Positions 50,800 through 60,125 of a stretch of 64,000 bases of DNA are shown here, one piece after another. A program made the position numbers and the translations under genes. How positions within the stretch are numbered: the stretch's first letter is position 1; each line of letters begins with the position of its first letter. The notes under the pieces are model-generated. The model saw nothing but the letters and a program-made list of their open reading frames with translations. It did not search any database and was not told where the DNA came from. Source of the DNA: Haemaphysalis longicornis (taxonomy: Eukaryota; Arthropoda; Arachnida; Ixodida; Ixodidae); assembly GCA_013339765.2 (NCBI GenBank), contig CM023454.1:62501878-62565877 (forward strand), written 5' to 3'.

Positions 50800-52981
50800 T
50801 GTCATGAGCAGTCCCCCCAAGATACTATCTTCCCGAAGAAGACAAGTTAAAGAAGACGAGGAAAATTGAGACATGGAGAATATCATTGGGCAACCCCTCA
50901 AGGTGGGGGCTGGAAGAATAAAAAGAAGTAGAGGCGCGTGGAGCGAGGAGAGCGAGGAATGGCGACGCCTGCATCGAAAGACAAGCTCTACGTTTATGTC
51001 TGGGTCTTCCCCGTTATGTACCAATTAAAATTTTATACATGGAAGCCCGTATTCCTAAATTAGTCTCACGCATGCATGCCCTCAACGTAGATGCCTTTTT
51101 ACGAGTCATGGAATCGCCCATATCCAGGCCGCAAACTGCCTTCGTTACATGGCCTTCATTGTTCTTCGGTAGTTCATGGAGGCGGTTCAAACATCCACAG
51201 GCGGTCTTTGTACAATCTCTGCTTGGCCCATTAAATGTGGCCCTCTTGTCGGCTCCAGTACTTGACAGAGTGTAGCACTTAGATATTTCTTTTGATGAAA
51301 TCTTCCTCTCTAACGCGAAATTACTCCCTCTGAACCTTTTACAGGCCTCCTACAGGATCTTCTGAACGGTTTCCCATTCCAACGCCAGTTGTTGCAACCG
51401 ATGCTTTGCTGTCCGGGAGAGAGGGCAGGCGTAGGTATTTTTCTCCCGGTCTAGATTGGGCCTTTCCCCTCCGGCTGCCTAACTTTACTACAATCTTTCC
51501 ACGCGAATTTCTCGCAAATAGTCTTGGCCCTTCGTAACTTGTTCCTCGAAACGACAGGCAATATTTCTTACGGATTCATTTTCTGTTTGTTCTGCCCTTA
51601 CTTCTTCAACTTCATCCCCCCTACGTCGAGTCCTTGCTTCTTTAGCGCCTTCCTCCTTCGTGAACTTCGTTTGGTCTGGGTAACTGGACATGCAGGTATC
51701 TGCTTAACGAATCGGCGGATGCTCTGGCGGGAATTGCATTGGGCGGTCCAGTAGTAGGAGGTTCTGCCGCCCATTTCCCTCATAACTTCGGCTCGCTTCC
51801 GTAGGCAGTGCTTACTCCTCCAAAGTCTGCCTGATCCTACCTACGACGACTCGGAGCTCGAGCCACCTCCGGTACTCATGGAAGTGCAGCATAAGCCAGT
51901 CGCGAGCTTGTGAAGTAACCCTCACTAGCTTTCGCTGTCCGCGTTCCAAATTTAAATATTACTTGCAGCGCTCTAATCTGGCCCCGTCGCCCCGTTATGC
52001 GCCTTTTGCAAAGAACCAGAAACAATCGACCATTTTCTTCTTCTCCTGCCGACGGTTCTACTCGATAAGACGAAGATACCTAGATAGTACATGCAGCCGG
52101 CTAAACCTCCCGCTGTCTGCTACAGTCATTTTGTCATTCGGGGCGAAGGAAATGGGATTCTGCCATGGGGATCTCTGCAGTGTGTTGCACTCATTCATCC
52201 TGGAATCAGGCCGTCTGCCGTGCTAGACAGCATTAGCTTAACTAGATTTCTTGTCAAGAATATGCGCACCAAGCTCACTGCTGCTCGTCTGTTACCACTT
52301 TCTTCGTGTTTCTTACTTCCAATTTTTATTAAATGGTGTTCGTTTTTACCTTTTTTCTATCCTTTTCTTTCTCTAATCTCCTTACTTTTATTTCTCTACT
52401 CATCTACTGCTAATCTATCCTAATAATTAAAAAATTTTCTTTCCCTTCAAAACTTACCTAATTTCTTTCGGTAAGGCGCCCATTTCCTGGCCAATCCCCC
52501 TGAGTGGGTACGCGCCATTTCACTGGAACCACCACCACCACCACGGAAGCTCTAGGCACCGAACCTGGAAAGCACCAGCCGGCATCCTGAGCGCGGCAAC
52601 GATCCTAAGCGCAACAACGCACCCTTGGCGGCTTCAGAGACGACCACCAGCGGGGCTACGTGGCTTGATTGCTCGGGCTGCGCACCCGAAACAAGGTCCC
52701 CACGGCTCCCGGGGCTACGCACCCTGGTCTCCGGCAGCGTGTCCGGCAAGCCGCTCAAGTGGTCATCGACTACCAGACCATAGTGACTACAGCTGCAACC
52801 AGCAACGGGCATCAATTGGAAAGTGAGCGGAAGTTAACTGTGTATAGTGCTTGCGCCCCATACATTTTAAGCTACTGCAGTGAGGAGCGCTGTGATGTGT
52901 GGAGTCGCGCGCAGTATTTTCATTTCCTATTAAACGTCTCCTTTATTCTGCGTCCGGTTTGCCCCGCTAATTGACGTGACA
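50800..52981 (+). mobile_element. 5' LTR, split by a nested LINE
   Basis: The LTR occupies 50800-50990 and 52555-52981, about 618 bp once the inserted LINE and one copy of its target duplication are removed. The 3' LTR is 614 bp. Alignment by eye shows frequent substitutions between the two LTRs, so the element is not recent. The polyadenylation signal reads ATTAAA here against AATAAA in the 3' LTR. Confidence 0.85.
50991..52546 (+). mobile_element. Nested 5'-truncated LINE with (CCA)n tail
   Basis: A 1556-bp insert in the LTR, flanked by AAGCTCTA at 50983-50990 and 52547-52554. On the plus strand it carries the RNase H block WVTGHAGI near 51675, continued after a one-base frameshift by NESADALAGIALGGP near 51705. 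A C-terminal region follows, with RSNLAPSPRYA, SCRRFYSIRRRYLDS and LPLSATVILSFGA at 51970-52140. The element ends in a simple ACC/CCA repeat at about 52527-52544, as many LINEs do. Only the 3' part of the element was inserted. It is a different family from LINE copies A and B. Confidence 0.8.
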
Positions 52982-52985
52982 ATTT

Positions 52986-53003
52986 TGGCGAGCCTGCCAG
53001 GAT
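52986..53003 (+). promoter_or_regulatory. Primer-binding site of Gypsy element
   Basis: TGGCGAGCCTGCCAGGAT starts four bases after the 5' LTR end. Its TGG start fits annealing to a tRNA CCA end. I cannot identify the tRNA with certainty. Confidence 0.6.
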
Positions 53004-53045
53004 CCATCATTTCACGTTGTCACTGTCGATTAAGCAGGGTGGATC

Positions 53046-53760
53046 ATGGACCCAGAAAAATTGGTAGCGCTTACCGAGGCACTAGGGTTGATGAAGGAGG
53101 ATGCATTGGCAATATAAGAAAGAGCAGCCCAGGAGGAGCAGAAGAGAACCGAACGAGAGCAAGAAAAAGCAGAGGGAACACAAAATTCTGGAGCTTAAAC
53201 TGCAGCTTGCTGAATATGCTTCACAGGGGGCAGTAGTGCAGACTGGAGAAGCATCAGGTTGCATATCACCTCGAGCGCCAAAGATCTGTCCCAAAAAGTT
53301 GATTGCACCTTTAGATGAAAAGTGAGATGACTTGGGTGCCTACCTGCAACGTTTTGAGAGGATAGCAACTGGCCAGGGCTGGGAAAAGTCAGAATAGGCT
53401 ACGGCTTTGAGCTTGTGTTTGGCAGGCGAAGCATTGAAGTGTGTTCGCCTGAGTGCCAGCGTCCTACTCACACGACTACGACAAGGTGAAGATTGCGCTA
53501 CTGGAGAGGTTTTGCTTGGCTGCTGAAGGTTTCAGAGAAAAGGTTTAGGTGATGCCAAAAAAAAAAACACTGAAACCGGTCGACAGTTCGCAGCACGAAT
53601 CATCAATTACTTCGATCGGTGGATGGAGCACTCCGGCATGGAGAAGACCTATAAGTCTATCAGAAAAAGGATTGCCTCGGAAGAATTCTTGAAATGCTGT
53701 AATCGCAATTTATTCGTGTTTTGAAAGGAGAAGAGATAACAAGCTATTGACGACCTGGAT
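53046..53760 (+). pseudogene. gag remnant of Gypsy element
   Basis: The start ATG at 53046 opens with MDPEKLVALTEALG. The charged coiled-coil-like stretch is broken by a TAA after 23 codons, and the reading continues in other frames. Recognisable gag blocks are AYLQRFERIATGQGW near 53340, ATALSLCLAGEAL near 53400 and a SCAN-like helical region near 53580-53700 (FAARIINYFDRWMEHSGMEK). At least four stops and several frameshifts are present. Confidence 0.75.
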
Positions 53761-53810
53761 GACTCGACTCATGGCTTCATCAAGGCGCAGGGCTTAAAAA
53801 CTTTAAAAAG

Positions 53811-54038
53811 GTGACTGATGAACTAGAACTAACGGCCAGTGGAAGAAAAGCACTAGAATTGACGAAGCTCCGCATCACCAAACAGGGTCGTAGAAGATGC
53901 TTCCTCTGTGATGGCATCGGCCATTTAGCCGTGGATTGCCGTATTAACTTTGAAGGCCCCAATGTGACCTCATTTGCCAAGTCTGCGATGGGAGGGGGCA
54001 AAGGACTGAGGCCTATCGCTTTAAGACTCGAGACATAG
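53811..54038 (+). pseudogene. Gag C-terminus with CCHC zinc knuckle
   Basis: An open frame containing CFLCDGIGHLAVDC, an exact CX2CX4HX4C zinc knuckle, the nucleocapsid signature that binds element RNA. It follows the SCAN-like region in the expected order and ends at a stop at 54036-54038. Confidence 0.8.
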
Positions 54039-54138
54039 TTGCGAGCGTGGTGTCTCCACATTTGAAACCAGAGCAACGGCCGAATGATGCTCAGCAAAAG
54101 GAGATGAAATCGGAAGAGTAGGAGCATGTACGACGGCG

Positions 54139-54426
54139 ATGAACAATAGGGACAGAATGCCAATCAGTGAGGGAGTAGTCGGAGGGAAGAAGGTCACGGT
54201 ATTGAGGGATAGTTGTACGAACACGGTGCTGATTAAAATGAGTTTGGTACGTGATGAACAGCTGACAGGAAAGAAGTCACCAGTTATTTTCGTTGACTAT
54301 ACCGTGAAGTGGTTACCTGAAGCCATCATAGAGATCTCGACACCCTATTATTCTGGGAGCGTTACTGCAAAATGCCTAGAGAACCCTTTATATGACCTGA
54401 TATTGGGTGATGTTCCAGGTGTTTGA
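54139..54426 (+). pseudogene. Aspartic protease domain of Gypsy element
   Basis: A 95-codon frame with retropepsin-like features. The active-site region reads VLRDSCTNT, so the usual D-S/T-G triad has Cys for Gly. A flap-like hydrophobic stretch follows, and the closing block YDLILGDVPGV has the expected ILG motif. In the family this enzyme cleaves Gag-Pol. The Gly change would be expected to impair it. Stop at 54424. Confidence 0.75.
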
Positions 54427-54495
54427 AATGTATACTCTCCCGACACCCTCTGGATTTGCAAGGCGTAAATCAGGGAGAAAGGAAATCGCCGCATC

Positions 54496-55001
54496 ATGAC
54501 AGAAGAGATACACAAGACAAATGGTGATTTACCGCATATAGAGTATGCCCAAGTGGAAATGTCAGAAGCCATTGAAGCAACAGTCTACAAGGGGGAGGAG
54601 CAGACCACTCCAAAAGTTTCACTTAATCAACTGCTTGCACTAAATCCTCGTGAGTTGGCCAAGCACCAGACACAAGATCGGACACTGCAGGGCTGTTATC
54701 AGCAAGTAGGGGTGGAATGGAGAGGACATCAGGTGGTTTACATGTTTATAGTTCAGAATGACGTTCTTTACCGAAGATGCCTATTCCGCTGAGGACGAGT
54801 AGTGATGCAACTTGTCGCACCGCAAGATATACGGCAGGGGCTCTTGGCTATAGCGCACAAAAACATCGTGGCGGGACATCGAGGGTGTGTGAAACCATCA
54901 GGAGAATTGTTGAAGATTTCTTTTGGCCAGGCTTGCAAGGTGACTCAAGGAGATAGGTCAAGTCCTTCAAGGTTTGCAAGCAAGTTTTTAAATGCAGAGC
55001 A
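54496..55001 (+). pseudogene. Integrase N-terminal (zinc-binding) region
   Basis: The linker with ALNPRELAKHQTQDRTLQ and FIVQNDVLYRRC is typical of the stretch just before the integrase H2C2 domain. After an in-frame TGA at 54790 the same frame continues with QLVAPQDIRQGLLAIAHKN and AGHRG, giving the two His of the zinc site. The following C-X2-C shows one Cys as Phe (SFKVC, frameshifted). The catalytic DDE core is absent, because the sequence is replaced at about 54990 by unrelated DNA. Confidence 0.72.
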
Positions 55002-55065
55002 TTTCAGTACCTCACGATGTCACCCGCGTTGACGTCCGTAGTCCGCATCGCTCCCCGTCGGTCTG

Positions 55066-55165
55066 GCATTGGATTGGATTCGATTGAATTGGATTGGCTT
55101 GGCTTGGATTGGATTGGTTTGGACTTGGATTGGATTGGAATAAAGTGAATTGTGTTGGATTGTGT
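55066..55165. repeat. (GGATT)n-type microsatellite
   Basis: About 100 bp of imperfect TTGGATTGGATTGG repeats with GGCTT and GGTTT variants, degrading into TTGTGTTGGATTGTGTTG. Confidence 0.85.
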
Positions 55166-55168
55166 TGT

Positions 55169-55221
55169 GTCATAGCCGCGCCACGTTACGTCATAGCCGC
55201 TCCACATTGCGTCATAGCCGC
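55169..55221. repeat. 21-bp direct repeat, 2.5 copies
   Basis: GTCATAGCCGC starts at 55169, 55190 and 55211. The first two full units differ at only a few bases. Confidence 0.8.
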
Positions 55222-55264
55222 GGCAGGGGGTTCACGGCACGTTTCACCATCGACTTCATCGACA

Positions 55265-55519
55265 ATGTCTACGCTGGAAGAGAAGGCGGTGCTGCGGCGT
55301 GCTGCGGATGGTGAGCGCAAGCGCCGCAAGCGAGCCGCCGACGCCGAACTTCGCGAGCGAGAAGCCGCAGCCATTCGTGAACGTCGGGCGGCGATGCGGG
55401 AGGGACAACAAGCACAAAAAGAACAGAACTCCTGCTGGCGCAGTTTCAGGCAGGGGGCGCGCCAGCACTGCGAAGGTGGGAAATTTGAAATGCGTCGGGT
55501 GGTAGCAGTGAGCGAATAA
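55265..55519 (+). CDS. STPR-like charged-repeat ORF
   Basis: An 84-codon frame from an ATG at 55265, also open upstream in the same frame to 55094. The first ~50 residues are almost all Ala, Arg, Glu and Lys (VLRRAADGERKRRKR, AELREREAAAIRERRAA) in a pattern like the STPR repeats of some arthropod DNA-binding proteins, predicted to be helical. The GC-rich codon use differs from the surrounding retroelement DNA. It sits within the foreign segment inside the Gypsy element and is probably a transposon-borne or captured fragment. STPR assignment is by pattern only. Confidence 0.4.
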   Translation: MSTLEEKAVLRRAADGERKRRKRAADAELREREAAAIRERRAAMREGQQAQKEQNSCWRSFRQGARQHCEGGKFEMRRVVAVSE

Positions 55520-55559
55520 CGGCGCTACAGCCCAGTATGGCGAATAGTGCTCTGCATTT

Positions 55560-56158
55560 CCGACAGTTTTTACGTAGAGTGGAAGGGCTGTAACTTTTTT
55601 TCCCAAGGCCGTGTTAGCCCAGGGAACGCGGATCGAGGAGAGGTGGTCCCCGAGCGGCTGTCGGAGTACAGCAAGACTCATAGGAGCGGACAATACAGTA
55701 CACGAAGTTGTCGGGTATTCAAGAAGAACTTCGGCGAGATTTGCCCTGCTTAGTAGTATTTATTGGGACCATGTGGCTGGGAAGAGAGAATGTGTGCGCG
55801 GAATTTATGACTATAGTAGCTGCATAAGCGAAGGTGTACTTATTCTTTAGTGGTTTGGGTATGGAATGGGTAGAGTGTAGCGTGGACTTTGTGTGTTTAT
55901 TATAAACGGGCATTGAAGTCGTGCTGTGTTTATTATCAATAGACATTGAACTGTGTCTTTAAATTGTGTGGTGTACTGTGTCAGTGAACTCACTAAGTTA
56001 GAGTAAAGTGTACTTCGTCTTACTGGGGCTCCAAGGTAGCATCGGTGAGAGAAGACTGTGCTCCAATTGTGCTAAGACGAGACAGTGCTTTGTCAGAATC
56101 TACTGAGTCTGCATTTCCCATGCAACTAGTGTGCCGTTTTTTTAGGAAAAAAACGCTT
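55560..56158 (+). other. Non-coding tail of Gypsy element
   Basis: About 600 bp between the foreign segment and the polypurine tract with no long frame. The last part likely corresponds to the element's untranslated region before the 3' LTR. Confidence 0.5.
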
Positions 56159-56168
56159 AAAGGGGGGA
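56159..56168 (+). promoter_or_regulatory. Polypurine tract
   Basis: AAAGGGGGGA lies eight bases before the LTR start defined by TGTCATGAGC. It would prime plus-strand DNA synthesis. The intervening TGTAATAA could be an older LTR start absent from the 5' copy. Confidence 0.6.
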
Positions 56169-56176
56169 TGTAATAA

Positions 56177-56790
56177 TGTCATGAGCAATCCCCCCAAGAG
56201 ACTAACTTCCCGAACAAGACAAGTAGAAGAGGAGGAGGAAAAACGAGACATGGACAATGTCATGAGCAACCCCTCAAGGAGGGGGCTGGAAGAAGAAAAC
56301 GAAATGAGAGACGCGTGAAGCGAGGAGAGCGAGGAATGGCGCCGCCTGCACGGAAGATCTAGGCACCGAACCTGGAAAGGCGCCCAGCCGGCCTCATGAG
56401 CGCGGCAACGATCCTGAGCGCAACAACTCACCCTTGGCGGCTTCAGAGGCGACCACCAGCGGGGCAACTTGGCTTGAACGTTCGGGCTGCGCACACGAAA
56501 CAAGGTCCCCACGGCACCCGGGGCTACGAACCCTGGTCTCCGTAAGCGTGTCCGGCAAGCCGCTCAAATGGTCATCGACTACCGGACCGTAGTGACTACA
56601 GCTCTAACCAGACACGGGCACCAAGTGGAAAGAGAGCGGAAGTTAACTGTGTATAGTGCTTGCGCCCAGAACGTTTTACGCTACTGCAGTGAGGAGCGCT
56701 GTGATGTGTGGAGCATCGCTCGTTATAGTCATTGAATAATAAACGTCTCGTTTTTTCGGCGTCCAGTTTGCCCCGCTAATTGACGTGACA
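56177..56790 (+). mobile_element. 3' LTR of Gypsy element
   Basis: 614 bp, TGTCATGAGC to TGACGTGACA. It aligns over its whole length to the split 5' LTR. The polyadenylation signal AATAAA is at 56738-56743. Inside the LTR the segment ATGTCATGAGCAA occurs twice, about 80 bp apart, suggesting an internal duplication. Confidence 0.88.
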
Positions 56791-56795
56791 AGGGG
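56791..56795. repeat. Target site duplication AGGGG (right)
   Basis: Partner of the AGGGG at 50795-50799, directly after the 3' LTR. Confidence 0.75.
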
Positions 56796-58806
56796 GTCAT
56801 GGAAGTGCAAAATTAACCAGCAAAATCGTCCAGCCATCCATGTATCGAAGAAATAAATGCGAAACGGACAAATTCAAAGACGCTGCGATCAAAGGGCCAA
56901 ACAGCGTTCTGGTAAAATTCAAAGCTCTACAAGTCAAAATTTAAACCCAGGAAGTAACCAAGGCAACCCACACGAGAAAGCTGTGTAATAAACCATCATA
57001 ATCGTTAGACGGAGAAGGGCATGATTTTTCAAGCGTAGGGGGCAGCTTGTAAAGCTCGACCGCAGAAATCCATCGTGAAACTGATGCCTGTTTTTTGGCT
57101 CCCTCATGTCTCTCGTATTCCAGCAACGTAGGTATTGTTTTTTGCAAAACTATTAACAAACAGCAACCATAGCAAGTCCTATAACACTATGCTTTTCCAA
57201 GAGAACCATTACGTTCTACTATCATGCGGTATTTATTCTGTAAATGATTCTCCATGGCTGTAGTAAACGTGTTTCTGTGAAATTAAACACTTTTCTACCA
57301 TAGTTAATTAAGTTACGGACGGTCGTCTATCTAAAATCCTGTTTTTGGATAAATCTTTGAAGTAAATCTTGGAAGGCACCTCCCAACTTCGTCTTTCGCT
57401 TGTGCAAGACGCGGCTTCGTCATCCTGTGCCAAAGGGCAGCGCCGCAGCCTTCCTGAGTTGGCTGCACACACCGACTTTGTAGGACCATTTAGCTGCAAT
57501 GTAGTCACAGATACACCAAACTGCATGCACGCATAAAAAATTGCACAAGGCAAAGGACTTGCACTTCCAGCTTGACATCCAGCTTGGCGCATTAGGCGTC
57601 GTCTGCTGTTTGTATTTACTGAGCATGGGCGTAAATTACGCGCATGGCATCTCTCGTAAAGGTCGCCTCGGCTTTCAAGATTTTCCAATCTGAAAAACGT
57701 CCTTCTGGGTATCTGCGCTCTACAAACCTCACCGCAGCAGAATGACAGAAATCCCTGCACAAGAACGTTGCGCGGACCTCCACCGGCATTCCACTGACTA
57801 GCGGTTCATTACAGGCGGCGCTGTAGGCTGAAGCAACGGCGGTGCCATACTACGGCCGGCCAGTACCTATACCGCCCAAGTCGTGCATTTGCTGATGACG
57901 CGATCACTTCCTCAGACACAGCAGCTATACGCCGTCGTCAAAAAGACTACACTTCGCTCTGCACTCTAATTTCGGATGAGCGTGTATCGTAATCGTCCGC
58001 CAATTTCTTTTTTCTCCAGTAAACAACTGGGTTGTATGAAACTGCAGAGTTATGAGCCAAGAATAAAAAAAATTATATAAAACTAAATTATATGAACATA
58101 AACTTGGGGCCTTAAAGAGTAATGTTTTCACATTCATACAAATACGAGCCTTATGTGTTCCAGTGAACCATTTATTTCGCTTCAGTAGTGTTGTATTCGT
58201 TGACCTACAATAGAAAACACTTCTGTGGATTGCAGAGTTAAAGGAACTCTTCAGCACTTTTGATAAACAGTTTCCCTCTTCTTCGCATGTTCAGGCACTG
58301 CGAAAGCTATAGCTATTGCCAGCACAGAGCAGCAATGCGTGATTTGCTCGTCGCTGCTGATACGCCTTCCGTTCCTGATTCGCTTTTATGGCTTTCTTGC
58401 TAAAGTGGCTATCAAATGCGCTGTTTGCTGCAACCTAATGAAATCCGGCAAATGCTGTTACACTACTGTAATGACGTTATTGCAGCTGTCGAAGGGGAGA
58501 AAAGGAACTGGAAGGAGAGAAAAATATTTTTGAGCAAGTTATGAGTGATGTGATGGGCACAGAGCCGTAATTTTTGCTGAGTCACTGCGCGACCCCCTAA
58601 TCTGAGCATGTACTAGCTGTGCTGGTTGACTATTTTCTGCGCATTCAAGATGTAGAAAAAATGTGGAAAAAGTCTTGCATGGTCACTTTATTTGGCCAAG
58701 ACAAACCATCTGCGCAAAGAAACCTATAATATGACTGTGGTTTTTTACCGACTTGACAAAGAAACAAAAACCAAGTACAAAAACATTAACGGTGAAAAAA
58801 ATACGC
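56796..58806. other. Unassigned DNA; one 150-codon frame of unknown status
   Basis: No recognised gene or repeat. The longest frame (minus, 57308-57760, 150 codons) is Cys- and Arg-rich and shows no domain, signal peptide or membrane segment. An overlapping frame (minus, 57420-57626) is also open, so chance is likely. GC content is higher around 57350-57900 than in the flanks. Confidence 0.4.
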
Positions 58807-58865
58807 CTGCTTTTTTTTTCGGAACCCGTTTGAAGCCTTTTGAACCGGTTCAAACCAGAATGGGG

Positions 58866-58935
58866 GTCGGGAACCGAACCCGAACCGAACCCGAAAGGCT
58901 TGAACCCGAACTCGATCCGAATCCGAAAAATTTCC
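58866..58935. repeat. Degenerate CCGAAC/CCCGAA hexamer repeat
   Basis: Imperfect GAACCGAACCCGAA units spanning about 70 bp, flanked by GGAACCCGTTTGAAGCC at 58820 and TTCCGGTTCGACACCC at 58931. The flanks hold related but inverted sequence (GAACCGGTTC, CCGGTTCG), so the patch may be the core of a small repeat family. Confidence 0.6.
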
Positions 58936-59114
58936 GGTTCGACACCCTGCATGAGAGTGACATGAAGTTAAAGTAGAGCATTTCAGTAAAAATAAACAAA
59001 GTAAAACACAACGTAATGAAGATGACTGGATTAAAGGAGTACGTTGTCAAGATGCATGATAAGAAATGAGATGTAAAAATTTTACGTTGGTAAGAAACTC
59101 AAAAACGCGTTTTA

Positions 59115-60125
59115 TTAAGAAAATGACCTCGTCTCATAAGAAGTTTGGCGAATGTGGTGGAATATGTCGTGTGTTTGGCTGTGGGAAGTATTTATTAGTG
59201 TTGTGTCAACTGCCTTACATTGCATAGAGAAGTGGATCATGGATAGGGCCTCTCCGCTCCTGCTGCACAGAAGTCTTGGAGATCCAGTGAAAGGTGCGAG
59301 TGCGTTGCATGTGTGCACTATCCGTAATCTAGTCAAGGCGACTTCAGTGTATCTATTACGTGTGTCGGTGGTGCATGGTCCCATGTTTGGTTTTAATACG
59401 TGTAACATGATGTCTGTTTGTTCACTCAAGTCTAATTGCCAGGTTTTGCAAAGTTTAGAGCTTCACGTACGTGGAGAGTAATGTGGTTATGTCAACTGTT
59501 TTGAGGAGTATAGCAGCAGCAGCAGCTCTTCGATCCTCTGCTTCGTTCCAGGCTAGACCACAGTGGCTAGGGACCCAGAAAGAACCAGTTAAAATTTGTG
59601 GACTTACACAGACATAATACCCTGGACTATCAGATTGACATGGTTTTTGGAATACATTGTAAACGACAATACTGGCACAACACTGAGGGAATCTGTATAG
59701 ATAATGTATTGTTGGATGTGGCTTTCAAGTATATGATTCACAACAAGAAGTGCACCGTAGGCCTTTGCAGTAAAGATACTAGTGTTATTTTTTGAACCTT
59801 TAGTGACATTAAGGTCGGGTTCATGCGCAGCGCAGGACACACATGTTGCAGTTTTAGAAGCGCCCGTATAAAATACAGAACACGGATACTTCTGCTGCCA
59901 ATACAGGAAGTGCTGCAGAATTGCACATCTAGGAGCTCGGTTTTTATCTACATGTGTGAAAGATGTGTGGCATGATACAGGGCGGAGAAGCCATGGTGCT
60001 ATAAAATCTGTTAGAGAACTTTGGAATGTATCTAAAAACAAGACAGCAAGCTCTGACCCATTCTCTGTAACTCTGTAAAATAAGGGCGTAGAAAACGTTG
60101 GTCGATTTAGGAGGAGTCCTGTCAT
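59115..60125 (-). pseudogene. LINE copy B: RNase H and C-terminal region (decayed)
   Basis: The same family as the copy at 1322-3700. The RNase H blocks are VFYTGASKTATCVSC near 59860, IFTAKAYGALLVVNHI near 59780 and YIIYTDSLSVV near 59690. Two of the expected acidic catalytic residues are changed: Asp in the first block is Gly, and Glu in the second is Lys (copy A keeps the Glu). The C-terminal region GPCTTDTRNRYTEVAL and LLCSRSGEALSMIH lies at 59250-59400. The copy ends near 59100. Confidence 0.78.

Larger units (their letters stand above)
54990..55559. mobile_element. Possible insertion bounded by 12-bp inverted repeats
   Basis: AAATGCAGAGCA at 54990-55001 and its exact reverse complement TGCTCTGCATTT at 55548-55559 bracket sequence unrelated to Gypsy pol. 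Between them lie a GGATT microsatellite, a 21-bp triple repeat and an STPR-like ORF. This may be a small non-autonomous DNA element, but similarity inside the ends does not extend clearly, and no target duplication was identified. Confidence 0.35.
50800..56790 (+). mobile_element. Decayed Ty3/Gypsy LTR retrotransposon with nested insertions
   Basis: A complete but inactive LTR element. Both LTRs start TGTCATGAGC and end TGACA, forming TGTCA...TGACA termini. The 5-bp target duplication AGGGG is present at 50795-50799 and 56791-56795. Internal order: primer-binding site, gag remnant, CCHC knuckle, protease, integrase zinc-binding region, non-coding tail, polypurine tract. Two later insertions are visible: a LINE in the 5' LTR and a chimeric segment at about 54990-55559. 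No RT or RNase H coding sequence is found between protease and integrase or elsewhere. Stops and frameshifts occur throughout. Confidence 0.88.

Noticed and set aside
52552..52815. Minus-strand frames inside both LTRs (also 56126-56512)
   Set aside because: They lie wholly within LTR sequence and are antisense to the element. The resemblance between them only reflects LTR identity.
57308..57760. 150-codon Cys-rich minus-strand frame as a real gene
   Set aside because: No recognisable domain, an overlapping second frame, and no visible promoter or splice context; kept only as a note in the unassigned region.
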